Positions 41,235-55,400 of a DNA stretch of 64,000 nt are shown piece after piece. How positions within the stretch are numbered: position 1 is the first letter of the stretch; each line of letters opens with the position of its first letter. A program made the position numbers and the translations under genes. Source of the stretch: Streptomyces actuosus (lineage in GTDB: Bacteria; Actinomycetota; Actinomycetes; Streptomycetales; Streptomycetaceae); contig NZ_JAFFZS010000024.1 in assembly GCF_016921115.1 (NCBI RefSeq), positions 54,421-118,420 of the forward strand. The letters are read 5' to 3'. The notes under the pieces are model-generated. The model did no database searches, had not been told where the DNA came from, and worked only from the letters and a program-made list of their open reading frames with translations.

Positions 41235-42773
41235 ATGGGACGCAACACAAGAAAACGCCGTTCGTCGATGGCCACCAAGGCCATAGCCGCGTCGGCGGCC
41301 CTAGCGCTCGGTGGGGGCGGGCTGGTCTGGGCGAACTTCTACGCATCGGCGCACGAGAGGAACCACTCGCCGCGCAACTGGACGAAGGCCGCAGCCGGCC
41401 AGGTGGCGACGATCGCCTGCCCGGACGTCGGACAGAACCTCACCGACGTGCCGTACCGGGCCCGACGTGAGGTGGACGGTGAACTGGCCACAATGGACCG
41501 GCAGATCACCGAGGCCTACCAGCGGCTGGCGACCACCCGGGACGCGCAGGCCAGAGACGGCAGCTTCGTGCAGAACAGCATCCTGGGCCCGCTGAAGGAC
41601 CGGCGGAAGGTGATCATCGACCGCATCCAGCTGGAGATCAACCGGGTCGGCGGCAAAGCGCCCGAGAGTCTGGACCGGATGGCCCCCTGCACCGGCACCA
41701 CCGCCGACCAGGTGCAGGCCGGAGACGGCCAGCAGCAGAACGGCGACCAACAGCAGAACGGCGACGGGCAGCAGGGCGGCGACCAGCAGCAGAACGGTGG
41801 CGACGGCCAGCAGAACGGCGACGGCGGGCAGCAGGGCGGTATCGGCGGGCAGGCCGGCAACGGTCCCACCGCGGCCGACTTCGTGGACATCACCAAGGTC
41901 CAGGCGAATGTCAAGGCCAAGCCGCGCAAGTCCCGCAACGCCTCGACCGGCACCTTCACCGTCCGCTGCGGGGTGAACGCCAACAAGAACTACAACACCG
42001 ACAACGTCATCGTGGCGCCCGGTGTCAACAACGGCGCGCACCACACGCACGACTACGTCGGCAACCAGAAGATCAACGCCTTCTCCGACAACGACAACTT
42101 CCTCCAGGGCGGGACGAGCTGCAGCAACCGCAACGACCTGTCGGCGTACTACTGGCCGGTGCTGCGTCTTCAGGACGGCACGCAGGAGTTCGACCAGAAC
42201 CAGGACGGCGGCGGCAAGGAGGGCAACGTCGGCCGGATCCTGACCGCCAAGCAGGCGCAGATCAAGTACGTCGGCAACCCGCGGAGCAAGGTCACCGCGC
42301 TGCCGCAGTTCCTGCGCATCATCACCGGTGACGCCAAGACCACGACCAACGGTCTGGCGAACGCCAACGCGCACTGGAGCTGCACCGGCTTCGAGAACAA
42401 GGTGCAGCTGACCGAGCAGTACCCGATCTGTCCCGAGGGCAGTGACGTGGTCCGCACGTTCGCCTTCCAGTCCTGCTGGGACGGGCAGAACATCGACAGC
42501 GCCAACCACCGTACGCACGTCGACTTCGCCGACGACAGGGGCAACTGCAAGGCCGGCTTCAAGCCGATCCCGCAGCTGACGATGCGCCTGGTGTACGAGG
42601 TGCCGCAGCCGGTCGTCGAGAACGGACAGGTGAAGAACCCCTACGCGGTGGACGGCTTCCCGGAGCAGCTCCACAAGGCGGCCACCGACCACGACGACTT
42701 CATCAGCATCACGAAGAACGGCCTGGCGAACAAGATCGCCAGCTGCATCAACCGGGGTCAGCGGTGCGCCTGA
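41235..42773 (+). CDS. Secreted DUF1996 protein with N/Q-rich linker
   Basis: 512 aa behind GAGGAG. A signal peptide (MATKAIAASAALALGGGGLV) leads to a Cys-bounded helical segment (IACPDVGQN ... QNSILGPLKDRRKVIIDRIQ ... MAPC, about 60-155), a ~45-aa linker of Gln, Asn, Gly and Asp (GDGQQQNGDQQQNGDGQQGG), and the DUF1996 domain (GVNNGAHHTHDYVGN with clustered His, SAYYWPVLRLQDG, FAFQSCWDGQNID). DUF1996 is seen in fungal and actinobacterial exported proteins; its activity is unknown. The N-terminal layout matches the secreted protein at 36902. Confidence 0.88.
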   Translation: MGRNTRKRRSSMATKAIAASAALALGGGGLVWANFYASAHERNHSPRNWTKAAAGQVATIACPDVGQNLTDVPYRARREVDGELATMDRQITEAYQRLATTRDAQARDGSFVQNSILGPLKDRRKVIIDRIQLEINRVGGKAPESLDRMAPCTGTTADQVQAGDGQQQNGDQQQNGDGQQGGDQQQNGGDGQQNGDGGQQGGIGGQAGNGPTAADFVDITKVQANVKAKPRKSRNASTGTFTVRCGVNANKNYNTDNVIVAPGVNNGAHHTHDYVGNQKINAFSDNDNFLQGGTSCSNRNDLSAYYWPVLRLQDGTQEFDQNQDGGGKEGNVGRILTAKQAQIKYVGNPRSKVTALPQFLRIITGDAKTTTNGLANANAHWSCTGFENKVQLTEQYPICPEGSDVVRTFAFQSCWDGQNIDSANHRTHVDFADDRGNCKAGFKPIPQLTMRLVYEVPQPVVENGQVKNPYAVDGFPEQLHKAATDHDDFISITKNGLANKIASCINRGQRCA

Positions 42774-42789
42774 GGGGGTGAGAGGGGAA

Positions 42790-42831
42790 CGGCGGAGCCG
42801 GCGGTGGGTCACTCCCCCGCCGGCTCCGCCG
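42790..42831. terminator. Bidirectional terminator between DUF1996 and lipoprotein genes
   Basis: A perfect 15-bp stem (42790-42804 with 42817-42831) with a 12-base loop, lying 16 bases after one stop codon and 9 bases from the other of a convergent pair. Confidence 0.85.
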
Positions 42832-42840
42832 TGCAGCGCC

Positions 42841-43248
42841 TCAGCCGCCCGTGTGCGCCGAGTGGTCCGTTCCCTCCTCGATGTCGCCGCCGAGCGTGCC
42901 GCGCAGCGCGTCGAGCACCTCGCTCTCCCCGACGGCGACCCACTTGCGGCCGACGAGGTAGTGACCGCCGTAGTCCTTGGCCTCGTTGATCCACTCGCGC
43001 AGGCCGCGATCGGTGGCGAAGGTGGCGAGGATGAACCTGCCGTCGGCGTTGCTGCACACGGCCTGGCGGATCTCGTCCGCGTCGGTCTGCATGTTCGGGG
43101 TGCACTTCACGGCGGCGGCCAGGCGCTCCAGGCTCCCGGTCGCCACCGGCGGCACCGCGGACTGCTCCACGGCGCCGGACCGGCAGCCCACCAGCGCCAG
43201 CACGGCCGCCGCTCCGGCGAGCGCGACCACGGGTCGGGTCGACCTCAT
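42841..43248 (-). CDS. Small lipoprotein of unknown function
   Basis: 135 aa from the ATG at 43246-43248, with AGGGAGGAACAG just upstream. The signal peptide ends in a lipobox (VLALVGC, Cys 22). The mature part (LERLAAAVKCTPNMQTDADE, ILATFATDRGLREWINEAKD, YLVGRKWVAVGESEVLDALR) looks like a small alpha/beta domain with two further Cys that could pair. No family is recognised. Confidence 0.75.
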   Translation of the reverse strand: MRSTRPVVALAGAAAVLALVGCRSGAVEQSAVPPVATGSLERLAAAVKCTPNMQTDADEIRQAVCSNADGRFILATFATDRGLREWINEAKDYGGHYLVGRKWVAVGESEVLDALRGTLGGDIEEGTDHSAHTGG

Positions 43249-43347
43249 CTGTTCCTCCCTGAGGGGTCTCGCCCTCGATACGGCCTCCGCACCGCCCGCG
43301 CTCAAAATCCGCTCCTCGCCGGGGTACACCCGTGCGAAGGTGTCCCG

Positions 43348-43872
43348 GTGGACAAGAACTGGGACGATCGAGTGGCCGCCGCCTGGGACACCTTCGACGA
43401 CTACACGGAGGACCGCGCCGGCGAGTTCCGCGCGGTGATCGACGCGCTCGTCGCCGAGCTGCCCGCCGACAGCCCGCTCGGCCCGTTCGAGCAGGCGTGC
43501 GCCTGGGACTCGACGGGCCGCTCCGACCGGGCGGTACCGCTGTACCGGCAGGCGCTGGCACGGGGACTCGACGGCCACCGGGGGCGGCGGGCCAGGATCC
43601 AGCTGTCCAGCTCCCTGCGGAACCTCGGGCGGCCGGAGGAGGGCGTCCGGCTGCTCGCCCCGGAACTGGACGCACCCTCGGACGAGTTGGACGACGCCGT
43701 GCGTGCGTGCCTGGCGCTGTGTCTGTCCGGTCTGGGCCGCGACCGCGAGGGCCTGTCGCTGGTGCTGGAGGCCCTCGCCCCCCATCTGCCGCGCTACCAG
43801 CGGTCGATGGCGAACTACGCCCGGGCGCTCGTCGAGCCGGAGGACCGGCCGCAGGGTCCGGCGCAGGCCTGA
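43348..43872 (+). CDS. Tetratricopeptide-repeat protein
   Basis: 174 aa from the GTG at 43348, behind GAAGG. Helical repeats (GPFEQACAWDSTGRSDRAVP, RRARIQLSSSLRNLGRPEEG, AVRACLALCLSGLGRDREGL) match the TPR_5-type single-domain proteins common in actinobacteria. It is cytosolic and probably a protein-binding module. It sits 49 bases before the sigma-like membrane protein, on the same strand. Confidence 0.82.
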   Translation: MDKNWDDRVAAAWDTFDDYTEDRAGEFRAVIDALVAELPADSPLGPFEQACAWDSTGRSDRAVPLYRQALARGLDGHRGRRARIQLSSSLRNLGRPEEGVRLLAPELDAPSDELDDAVRACLALCLSGLGRDREGLSLVLEALAPHLPRYQRSMANYARALVEPEDRPQGPAQA

Positions 43873-43921
43873 GCCACCCGGACGGCGGTGACCATCCACC
43901 GGGTCGCTCGTTCCACTGGAC

Positions 43922-45844
43922 GTGCAGTCACAGGATGTCGTCCCTCGCTCCGCTCCCTCCTCCGGCCCGGTCGTCGACGTCGAGCAGGCCGAGGCCGCGC
44001 TCGTCGAGCACTACCCGCGGCTCGTCCGGCTCGCCTACCTGGTGCTGCCCTCCGGTCCGGGCCGGAGCCGGCGCGTCCTGACCGCGCACGCGCTCGTGCA
44101 GCGTGCGCTGCCCCGGGGCCGGTCGTCGACGCCGGCGATCCCCGTGCAGTCGACCGGCCGGGACGGCGATCCCGGCTACGCCTTCCTGCGCCGGCGGGTG
44201 CTGCGTGCGGCACTGGAGTCGGGTCTGCCGCTCCGGCGCCGGGTCCGGCCCCGGTGCTCGCGGCTGCGGTCGCCGCTGCCCCGGGTGTGGGGGCTGAAGC
44301 TGTTCCCCCGCTCGGGCGGCGCCGACGAACTGGCCCTGGAGCAGCAGCTGTCGGCGCTCTCCGGCCCGGCGCGCGCGGCGTACGTGCTGCGCGGTCTGGA
44401 GAAGCTCGCCGACGGCGACGTCCGGCGGATCCTCACCTCCGCCGGGGTCGCGGACCAAGAGGCGGCCGCCGCGCTGCGGGAGGCGGACGGCGTGGCGGAG
44501 CAGTACGCGCTGCTGGCCTCCGACGAGTTCGACGCGTGCTCGCTCCAGGCGCGGCCCACCGATCTGATGCGTCGGCGCCGGCACACCAAGGCCGCGCTCG
44601 CCGCCTCGGCGGCCGCCGCGGTGTGCGGGGCGCTGGTCGTACTGCCCGGCGGCGGCTGGGGGCCGGACGGGGCCGCCGCCCCGGTGTACGCGCAGAACCC
44701 GGCCGCCGAGGCGGCCCTGGACCCCGGCCGGGTGGTCCGCGTCTCCCCGGCCGCGTGGAGGACGGCCGCCCGCACCGATTTCTCGGTGTGGCCCGCCCGC
44801 GGCGGCCTGGTCCGCGACAGCGCACTGCTGCGTCGGGCCCTGGCGGTGTGGGCGCGGCCCGGCCGGAAGGTCCGCGTCTCCTTCACCACCGGCACGCAGA
44901 CGGGCGGCCCGGCCGGACCGCCGCAGCTGCTGTACGCCGGGGAGGTCGACAACGCGCGCGTGGTGATCCTCTACGACGGGCTGCGCATCGTCCGCTACGC
45001 CGAGCCGAAGGACGGCACCGCCGGCGCGGCCCTCGACTTCGCCCGGGTCGACGGGGCGGCCGGCGCCGAGGCGTCGGCTCTCGTCCTGGACCGTGCCGAC
45101 GGAAACGTCCGCTTCCTGACGGCGCCGTGGGTGACGAAGGCCGCCGAACGGGATCTGCTGAAGCCGGGTGCGGGAGCGATGGACCTCGCGCTGACCGGCG
45201 GGATCACCGCGCCCCTGGCCAGTCCGGCCACCCGGACGGGCGCCTGCACCTCCTGGAACGTGCTGCGGCTGACCGACGACACCGGCACCCGTCTGCTGTC
45301 CGACCTCGGCGAACTCGTCCCCGCCCGGCTCACGTCGGGTAGCCCGGGCACCCCGCGGGACGTGTCCGGGTCGAAGGCACTGCACGCCTGGGCGCCGTAC
45401 GCCTGCTCGCTGGGGGCCGTGCGGTCGCAGGGGGTGCGGTCGGTGAACGCGTGGGCGTTCGCCGAGCAGTCGCTGCCGGACGCCACCGGCACCGCCGACT
45501 GGGTGTGCACGCGCGCGGAGACCTGGCGCGGTGGAGGTTCGCGCGCGCTGGCTCAGTTCCGCTCGCCGGGCGGGACGTACGGCGCGGTCGCGGCGACGTC
45601 GCAGGACGGGCCGGCGTGCGGCCCGCGCGATCCGCACGTGCTGGCCGGGGTGCTGTGGAAGTCGAAGGCGGGGTCCTGGTACCTCCTCGCCGCGGGCGGA
45701 CGGGACACGGCGTCGGTGCGGGCGACGGGCGGCGTGAGCGGCTCCGCACAGGGCCCCGTGCTGGCGGTGCGGGCCGAGGAGGGGGCGCGGGCGAAGCTGG
45801 AGGGCACGCTGGAGGACGGGCGGTCGATCAGCGGGCTCAGGTGA
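43922..45844 (+). CDS. Membrane protein with degenerate ECF sigma-like N-terminus
   Basis: 640 aa from the GTG at 43922. Residues 20-64 (VEQAEAALVEHYPRLVRLAY and on) resemble sigma region 2 of ECF factors; residues 136-188 (LALEQQLSALSGPARAAYVL, LEKLADGDVRRILTSAGV) resemble region 4, though the recognition helix is weak. A basic RRRRHTK leads into one membrane helix (about 222-241), and about 390 residues lie outside, with several Cys and a C-terminal GSWYLLAAGGRDTASVRA. A reading as a membrane-tethered sigma-like regulator or as a streptomycete family derived from one is inference. Confidence 0.6.
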   Translation: MQSQDVVPRSAPSSGPVVDVEQAEAALVEHYPRLVRLAYLVLPSGPGRSRRVLTAHALVQRALPRGRSSTPAIPVQSTGRDGDPGYAFLRRRVLRAALESGLPLRRRVRPRCSRLRSPLPRVWGLKLFPRSGGADELALEQQLSALSGPARAAYVLRGLEKLADGDVRRILTSAGVADQEAAAALREADGVAEQYALLASDEFDACSLQARPTDLMRRRRHTKAALAASAAAAVCGALVVLPGGGWGPDGAAAPVYAQNPAAEAALDPGRVVRVSPAAWRTAARTDFSVWPARGGLVRDSALLRRALAVWARPGRKVRVSFTTGTQTGGPAGPPQLLYAGEVDNARVVILYDGLRIVRYAEPKDGTAGAALDFARVDGAAGAEASALVLDRADGNVRFLTAPWVTKAAERDLLKPGAGAMDLALTGGITAPLASPATRTGACTSWNVLRLTDDTGTRLLSDLGELVPARLTSGSPGTPRDVSGSKALHAWAPYACSLGAVRSQGVRSVNAWAFAEQSLPDATGTADWVCTRAETWRGGGSRALAQFRSPGGTYGAVAATSQDGPACGPRDPHVLAGVLWKSKAGSWYLLAAGGRDTASVRATGGVSGSAQGPVLAVRAEEGARAKLEGTLEDGRSISGLR

Positions 45845-45930
45845 GCCGGCCGGCGGTCCGGGCCGTGTCCCGGATGCCGCGGCGGCCGACACTCGCTGAC
45901 AGATGCGTCAACAAGGTGGTGCGGAAGGGC

Positions 45931-45962
45931 TTCCCCTGCCGTCTACCCGTCAGTACATTGAC
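45931..45962 (+). promoter_or_regulatory. Candidate leaderless promoter with inverted repeats
   Basis: TACATT (45954-45959) lies seven bases before the ATG at 45966, with TTCCCC 17 bases further up, so transcription could start at or near the ATG; no Shine-Dalgarno is present. GTCA-n6-TGAC (45949-45962) covers the -10, and a similar TGAC-n6-GTCA lies at 45897-45910. These could be sites for the TetR protein encoded in the same gene group. Confidence 0.4.
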
Positions 45963-45965
45963 GCC

Positions 45966-46886
45966 ATGTCTAACAAGCAGGCCACCGCCCGCGGACCCCA
46001 GCCGGTCGAGACCGAGCGGATCGCGCTCAAGGCGCGCAAGGTGTCCTTCTCCTGGGAGGACACCCCGCTGCACTGGGTGCCCGGTGATCCCTTCACCACG
46101 CACACCATCAACGTGCTGCATCTGCTGCTCCCCGCAGGCGAGCGCTGGTTCGTGCACGTCTACAAGCAGGTCCTGCCGTACATCCGGGACGAGCGGCTGC
46201 GCGAGGACGTCATCGGCTTCATCGGGCAGGAGGCGATGCACTCCCAGGCCCACGACGAGGTCCTGCCGCACCTGCGGGAGCTGGGGCTGGACCCGACGCC
46301 GTACACCGCGCAGGTGGACTGGATGTTCGAGAAGCTGCTGGGCGACCGCACGCTGCCGCCCGGGCGGGCCACCCGGTGGTGGCTGAAGGAGCGGGTGGCG
46401 CTGATCGCCGCGATCGAGCACTACACCGCCTTCCTGGGCGACTGGGTGCTCAACGCCGAGGAACTGGACCGGCGCGGCGCCGACCCGGTCATGCTGGACC
46501 TGCTGCGCTGGCACGGCGCGGAGGAGGTCGAGCACCGCTCGGTCGCCTTCGACCTGTTCCAGCACATCGACGGCGGCTACCGGCGGCGGGCGCGGACCTG
46601 GGCGACCGCGTTCGCGACACTGGTGTTCCTGTGGCAGCGCGGCGCGCGCTTCTTCATGGAGAACGATCCGACCCTGATCGACGGCAGGGCCTCCTTCCGG
46701 GACTTCCACCTGCGCGGCCGACAGGGCCTGCTGCCCTCGACGGGGGCCATGCTCCGATCCGTCCCCGCCTATCTCAGCCGCACCTACCACCCCTCCCAGG
46801 AGGGCTCCACGGAACAGGCGGTGGCCTACCTGGCCTCCTCGCCCGCCGCCGTCGCCGCCGTCACCGCCGAGCAGGGGACCGCATGA
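45966..46886 (+). CDS. Metal-dependent hydrolase, PF10118 family
   Basis: 306 aa. Repeated Glu/His motifs (GQEAMHSQAHDEV, AIEHYTAF, HGAEEVEHRSVAFD) form the ferritin-like four-helix metal site typical of this family, which may hold a diiron centre. It overlaps the next gene (a ferredoxin reductase) by four bases (ATGA), so the two are coupled; an oxygenase fed by that reductase is an attractive but unproven reading of the 'hydrolase' label. Confidence 0.85.
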   Translation: MSNKQATARGPQPVETERIALKARKVSFSWEDTPLHWVPGDPFTTHTINVLHLLLPAGERWFVHVYKQVLPYIRDERLREDVIGFIGQEAMHSQAHDEVLPHLRELGLDPTPYTAQVDWMFEKLLGDRTLPPGRATRWWLKERVALIAAIEHYTAFLGDWVLNAEELDRRGADPVMLDLLRWHGAEEVEHRSVAFDLFQHIDGGYRRRARTWATAFATLVFLWQRGARFFMENDPTLIDGRASFRDFHLRGRQGLLPSTGAMLRSVPAYLSRTYHPSQEGSTEQAVAYLASSPAAVAAVTAEQGTA

Positions 46887-47929
46887 TGCCGAAGCTACGG
46901 ACCGCCGTGGTCGTCGCGGGTGCCGCGCTGCTGGCCCGCCGGGCCGTGCGGCGCCGGATCCAGGCCTCGCCGCTGTGGCCGATGCCCTCGCTCGCGGAGC
47001 CGATCAGCGGCCGGCCGCGGGCGCTGACCGTGACGGTGAGCGCGCACGAGGAGATCGCCGACGGGGTGGTGCAACTGCGCCTGGAGGGGCACGGCCTGCC
47101 GCGCTGGGAACCCGGTGCGCATCTGGACCTGGTGCTGCCCTCGGGGCTGGTGCGGCAGTACTCGCTGTGCGGCGACCCGGAGGACGCCTCCGCGTACACG
47201 GTCGCCACGCGGCTGGTGGGGGACGGCCGCGGCGGATCCCGCGAGGTGCACGAGCGGGTGCGGCCGGGCACGGAGCTCCAGGTGCGGGGGCCGCGCAACC
47301 GCTTCCCGCTCGTCGAGGCGCCGTCGTACCTCTTCGTCGCCGGCGGCATCGGCATCACGCCGGTCCTGCCCATGCTGCGGTCGCTCGCGGAGCGGGACGC
47401 CGAGTGGAGGCTGCTGTACGGCGGCCGGACGCGGGCGTCGATGCCGTTCCTGGAGGAGATCGAGAAACTGGACGCGGGCCGGGGCCGGGTCACCCTCGTC
47501 GCCGAGGACGAGGCAGGACGGCCCGACCTGGCCACGTGGCTGGGGGGCGCGCCGAAGAGCGCGGCCGTCTACTGCTGCGGCCCGGAGGGGCTGATGGCCG
47601 CGGTGGAGGAGCGGGTGCCGCGGGTCCACCTGGAGCGGTTCGCGCCCCGCGCCGCGGCCGGCGGCGACGTCGCCTTCGAGGTCGAGCTGCGGCGCAGCGG
47701 GCGGGTGGTGACCGTGCCGGCCGACTGCACGGTCCTGGACACGGTCCGCGCCGAACTGCCGGACACCGCCTATTCCTGCGCGCAGGGCTTCTGCGGGACC
47801 TGCCGGCAACGGGTGCTGGAGGGCGAGATCGACCACAGGGACGAACTGCTGACGGACGCGGAGCGCGACGACTCCATGCTGATCTGCGTCTCGCGCGCGC
47901 GAGGTGACCGCCTGGTCCTGGACTTGTGA
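46883..47929 (+). CDS. FAD/NAD(P) and 2Fe-2S ferredoxin reductase (PDR/VanB type)
   Basis: 348 aa from the ATG at 46883, overlapping the previous stop. An N-terminal hydrophobic stretch (AVVVAGAALLARRAVRRR) may anchor it. The FAD domain has LVRQYSLCGD, the NAD domain VAGGIGITPVLPMLR and YCCGPEGLM, and the C-terminal plant-type ferredoxin carries Cys 299, 304, 307 and 335 (CAQGFCGTC ... LIC). It would pass electrons from NAD(P)H to the partner encoded upstream. Confidence 0.93.
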   Translation: MMPKLRTAVVVAGAALLARRAVRRRIQASPLWPMPSLAEPISGRPRALTVTVSAHEEIADGVVQLRLEGHGLPRWEPGAHLDLVLPSGLVRQYSLCGDPEDASAYTVATRLVGDGRGGSREVHERVRPGTELQVRGPRNRFPLVEAPSYLFVAGGIGITPVLPMLRSLAERDAEWRLLYGGRTRASMPFLEEIEKLDAGRGRVTLVAEDEAGRPDLATWLGGAPKSAAVYCCGPEGLMAAVEERVPRVHLERFAPRAAAGGDVAFEVELRRSGRVVTVPADCTVLDTVRAELPDTAYSCAQGFCGTCRQRVLEGEIDHRDELLTDAERDDSMLICVSRARGDRLVLDL

Positions 47930-47985
47930 ACATCCGAGGTCGGCCGGGCCCGTTCGCGGCCGGATCCGATCGGTAAGGTGTTCGC

Positions 47986-48675
47986 ATGACAACCGGGGTT
48001 CGCCGCAGAATGGGAGTCGAGGAGCGGCGGCAGCAGTTGATCGGCGTCGCCCTCGAACTGTTCAGCCGCCGCTCGCCCGACGAGGTCTCGATCGACGAGA
48101 TAGCGTCCGCCGCGGGCATCTCCCGCCCGCTGGTCTACCACTATTTCCCCGGCAAACTCAGCCTGTACGAGGCGGCGTTGAAGCGCGCCTCGGACGATCT
48201 CGCCGCCCGCTTCGTGGAACCGCGCGAGGGGCCGCTGGGGGCGCGGCTGCTGCGGGTGATGGGCCGCTACTTCGACTTCGTGGACGAGCACGGCCCCGGC
48301 TTCTCGGCGCTGATGCGGGGCGGCCCGGCGGTCGGCTCCTCGACCACCAACGCCCTCGTCGACTCGGTGCGGCAGGCCGCCCGCGACCACATCCTGGTGC
48401 ACCTGGGTGTGCAGGAACCGCCCGCGCGGCTGGAACTGGTGGTGCGCTCGTGGATCTCGCTCGCCGAGTCGACGGCGCTGATCTGGCTGGACGGCCGGCG
48501 CATCCCGCGGGCGGAGCTGGAGCGGCAGCTCGTGCACGACTTCGCGGCGCTGGCGGCCGTGAGCGCCGCCTACGACGCGGAGATGGCCGCCCTGCTGCAC
48601 CGCATCCTGCGGGACGAGACCGCCGACGGCCCGTTCGCCGACCTGGTGACCCGGCTGACCGCGCTGGCCGGCTGA
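47986..48675 (+). CDS. TetR-family transcriptional regulator
   Basis: 229 aa behind GTAAGGTG. The N-terminal helix-turn-helix is standard (RRQQLIGVALELFSRRSPDE, then AAGISRPLVYHYFPGKLSLY). The C-terminal ligand domain is all helical. It is 56 bp after the ferredoxin reductase on the same strand and probably controls this three-gene group. Confidence 0.92.
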   Translation: MTTGVRRRMGVEERRQQLIGVALELFSRRSPDEVSIDEIASAAGISRPLVYHYFPGKLSLYEAALKRASDDLAARFVEPREGPLGARLLRVMGRYFDFVDEHGPGFSALMRGGPAVGSSTTNALVDSVRQAARDHILVHLGVQEPPARLELVVRSWISLAESTALIWLDGRRIPRAELERQLVHDFAALAAVSAAYDAEMAALLHRILRDETADGPFADLVTRLTALAG

Positions 48676-48697
48676 ACGCGTCGGCCGGCTGACTCTC

Positions 48698-49066
48698 TCA
48701 GCGCTCGAACTTCCGGTAGGACGGGTCGAGTTCACGCACCTCGACGGAGGCGTGGAGGGTCAGCCCGTCCTCCTGGGCCACGTGCTCGCGCAGCAGCTCC
48801 AGCACGGCCTCGGACAGTTTCGCCTTCGTCTCCTCGCTGCGGCCGGACAGCAGCCCGATCGTCACGTGGACCAGGGCGTGCGAGGCGTCCTCCATGTCCT
48901 CGTACCCGTAGGCGGAGTACCCCTCCCGGAACTGGGTCTTGCAGGCCTCCGGGGTGGCCGCCGCGATCTCGACGACCGTTTCGTGCAGCGCCCGCGCGAA
49001 TCCCTGTACGTCGAGGGAGTCCGAGAAGTCGAGCCGGGTGGAGTAGTCGACGGTGATCTGCGGCAT
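48698..49066 (-). CDS. 5-carboxymethyl-2-hydroxymuconate isomerase-like protein
   Basis: 122 aa from the ATG at 49064-49066, preceded by CAGGAGCA. It starts MPQITVDYSTRLDFS, so an N-terminal Pro is exposed after Met removal, as in the tautomerase superfamily (HpcD/CHMI type); HVTIGLLSGRSEETKAKLSE is typical of that fold. The substrate is unknown; no homoprotocatechuate genes are near. Confidence 0.8.
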   Translation of the reverse strand: MPQITVDYSTRLDFSDSLDVQGFARALHETVVEIAAATPEACKTQFREGYSAYGYEDMEDASHALVHVTIGLLSGRSEETKAKLSEAVLELLREHVAQEDGLTLHASVEVRELDPSYRKFER

Positions 49067-49233
49067 GGGTGCTCCTGCTCCTGGTTCACATCGGGACAGG
49101 AGCACCCTAGGCGCTCCGCTGGAAGAGCCGCGAGACGAAGTCCGACCGCGGCGCCGTCGTGGCCGGTCGCCCGGTTCCCCGCGCCCCCTCGGGGTGCTGC
49201 CGGAGCCCAGCGGACTTCGCCCGGCCTGCCGAG

Positions 49234-49279
49234 CGCCGCGACCGGAGAGGTCCGCGGGCGGTCCTCTCCGGTCGCGGCG
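49234..49279 (-). terminator. Terminator of the amylopullulanase gene
   Basis: A 17-bp perfect stem (49234-49250 with 49263-49279) with a 12-base loop, 17 bases beyond the stop codon. Confidence 0.85.
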
Positions 49280-49296
49280 GCCCGGTACCGCTCCGG

Positions 49297-54696
<5,400 letters not shown>

Positions 54697-54732
54697 GGGT
54701 GTGAACTCCTTGCGACAACGGCTCGAAAGGAC

Positions 54733-54890
54733 CTTGCAAAAGGCCCACAGGGTCCGACCCCTACGCCGCGGCTCGGCTCCGATGCCGGGCGCCCGCGCGA
54801 CCGTACCGCCAACGAAAGCTTTACAGCAAGAGGCTTGAAACTCACAGAAAGAACTTTCAACAAGTGTCTTGACGTTGCTTGATCAACTGC
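54733..54890. promoter_or_regulatory. Divergent pulA/amylase control region with CTTG motifs
   Basis: CTTGCAAA (54733-54740), CTTGAAA...TTTCAA (54834-54859), TTGACGTTGCTTGATCAA (54869-54886) and A/T-rich patches resemble the CTTG(C/A)A half-sites around malE. They are likely targets of MalR, which represses starch and maltose genes in Streptomyces. TTGACG at 54869 could serve as a -35 for the amylase gene. Assignment is by motif only. Confidence 0.4.
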
Positions 54891-55248
54891 CGCACCCTCA
54901 CCACTCGTCAGGCTTCGTTCCCCACACCGTCCGGAGCCGCAGATGACCAAGGCCGCCCGACCAGCAGGCCTGTTGCGCCGCGCCGCGAGTGCCACCGCCA
55001 CAGGGGCGCCGGCACTCGCCGGCGCGATCGCCCTGCCCGCCTCCCCGGCACAGGCGGACACCACGGCCTCCGGCGATGTGATCGCCAACCTCTGGGAGTG
55101 GAACTGGAACTCCGTCGCCGCCGAGTGCACGGACGTGCTCGGCCCGGCCGGCTACGGCGCGGTGCAGGTGGCACCGCCCGCCGAGTCGCTGAAACAGCCC
55201 CACTACTACCGGTGGGACGTCTACCAGCCGTACTCCTACAACGTCACC

Positions 55249-55400
55249 TTGATCCGGTCCTGAAGGACCGGGCTTGGAGGTAGTGCCCAGCCGGCTGCTG
55301 GGTGGACTCCTCCGTCCAGACACCCCTTACGGGGTGGCAGGGACGCGTGACTCACGCCCCGCGTTCCACACCACGGCGCCACGTCGGGCGATGTTGTGGG
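55249..55400 (-). ncRNA. Candidate omega RNA (reRNA) scaffold at the right end
   Basis: On the minus strand the tnpB 3' end and trailing bases form nested hairpins: ACCCC-TTAC-GGGGT over the stop codon, CCCAGC-CGGCT-GCTGGG, and CCGGTCC-TTCA-GGACCGG at the boundary. In TnpB elements the omega RNA comes from this region and takes its guide from the flank past the right end; here the guide would be antisense amylase sequence starting GGTGACGTTGTAGG. The 5' limit is arbitrary. Confidence 0.4.

Noticed and set aside
41707..41860. Repetitive CAGCAGAACGGCGAC-like DNA as a CRISPR or mobile repeat
   Set aside because: It codes in frame for the Gln/Asn/Gly linker of the DUF1996 protein; units are irregular with no spacers.
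54943..55263. 106-aa secreted mini-protein at the amylase start
   Set aside because: It is only the first 102 codons of the amylase pseudogene; its stop codon lies within the inserted element.
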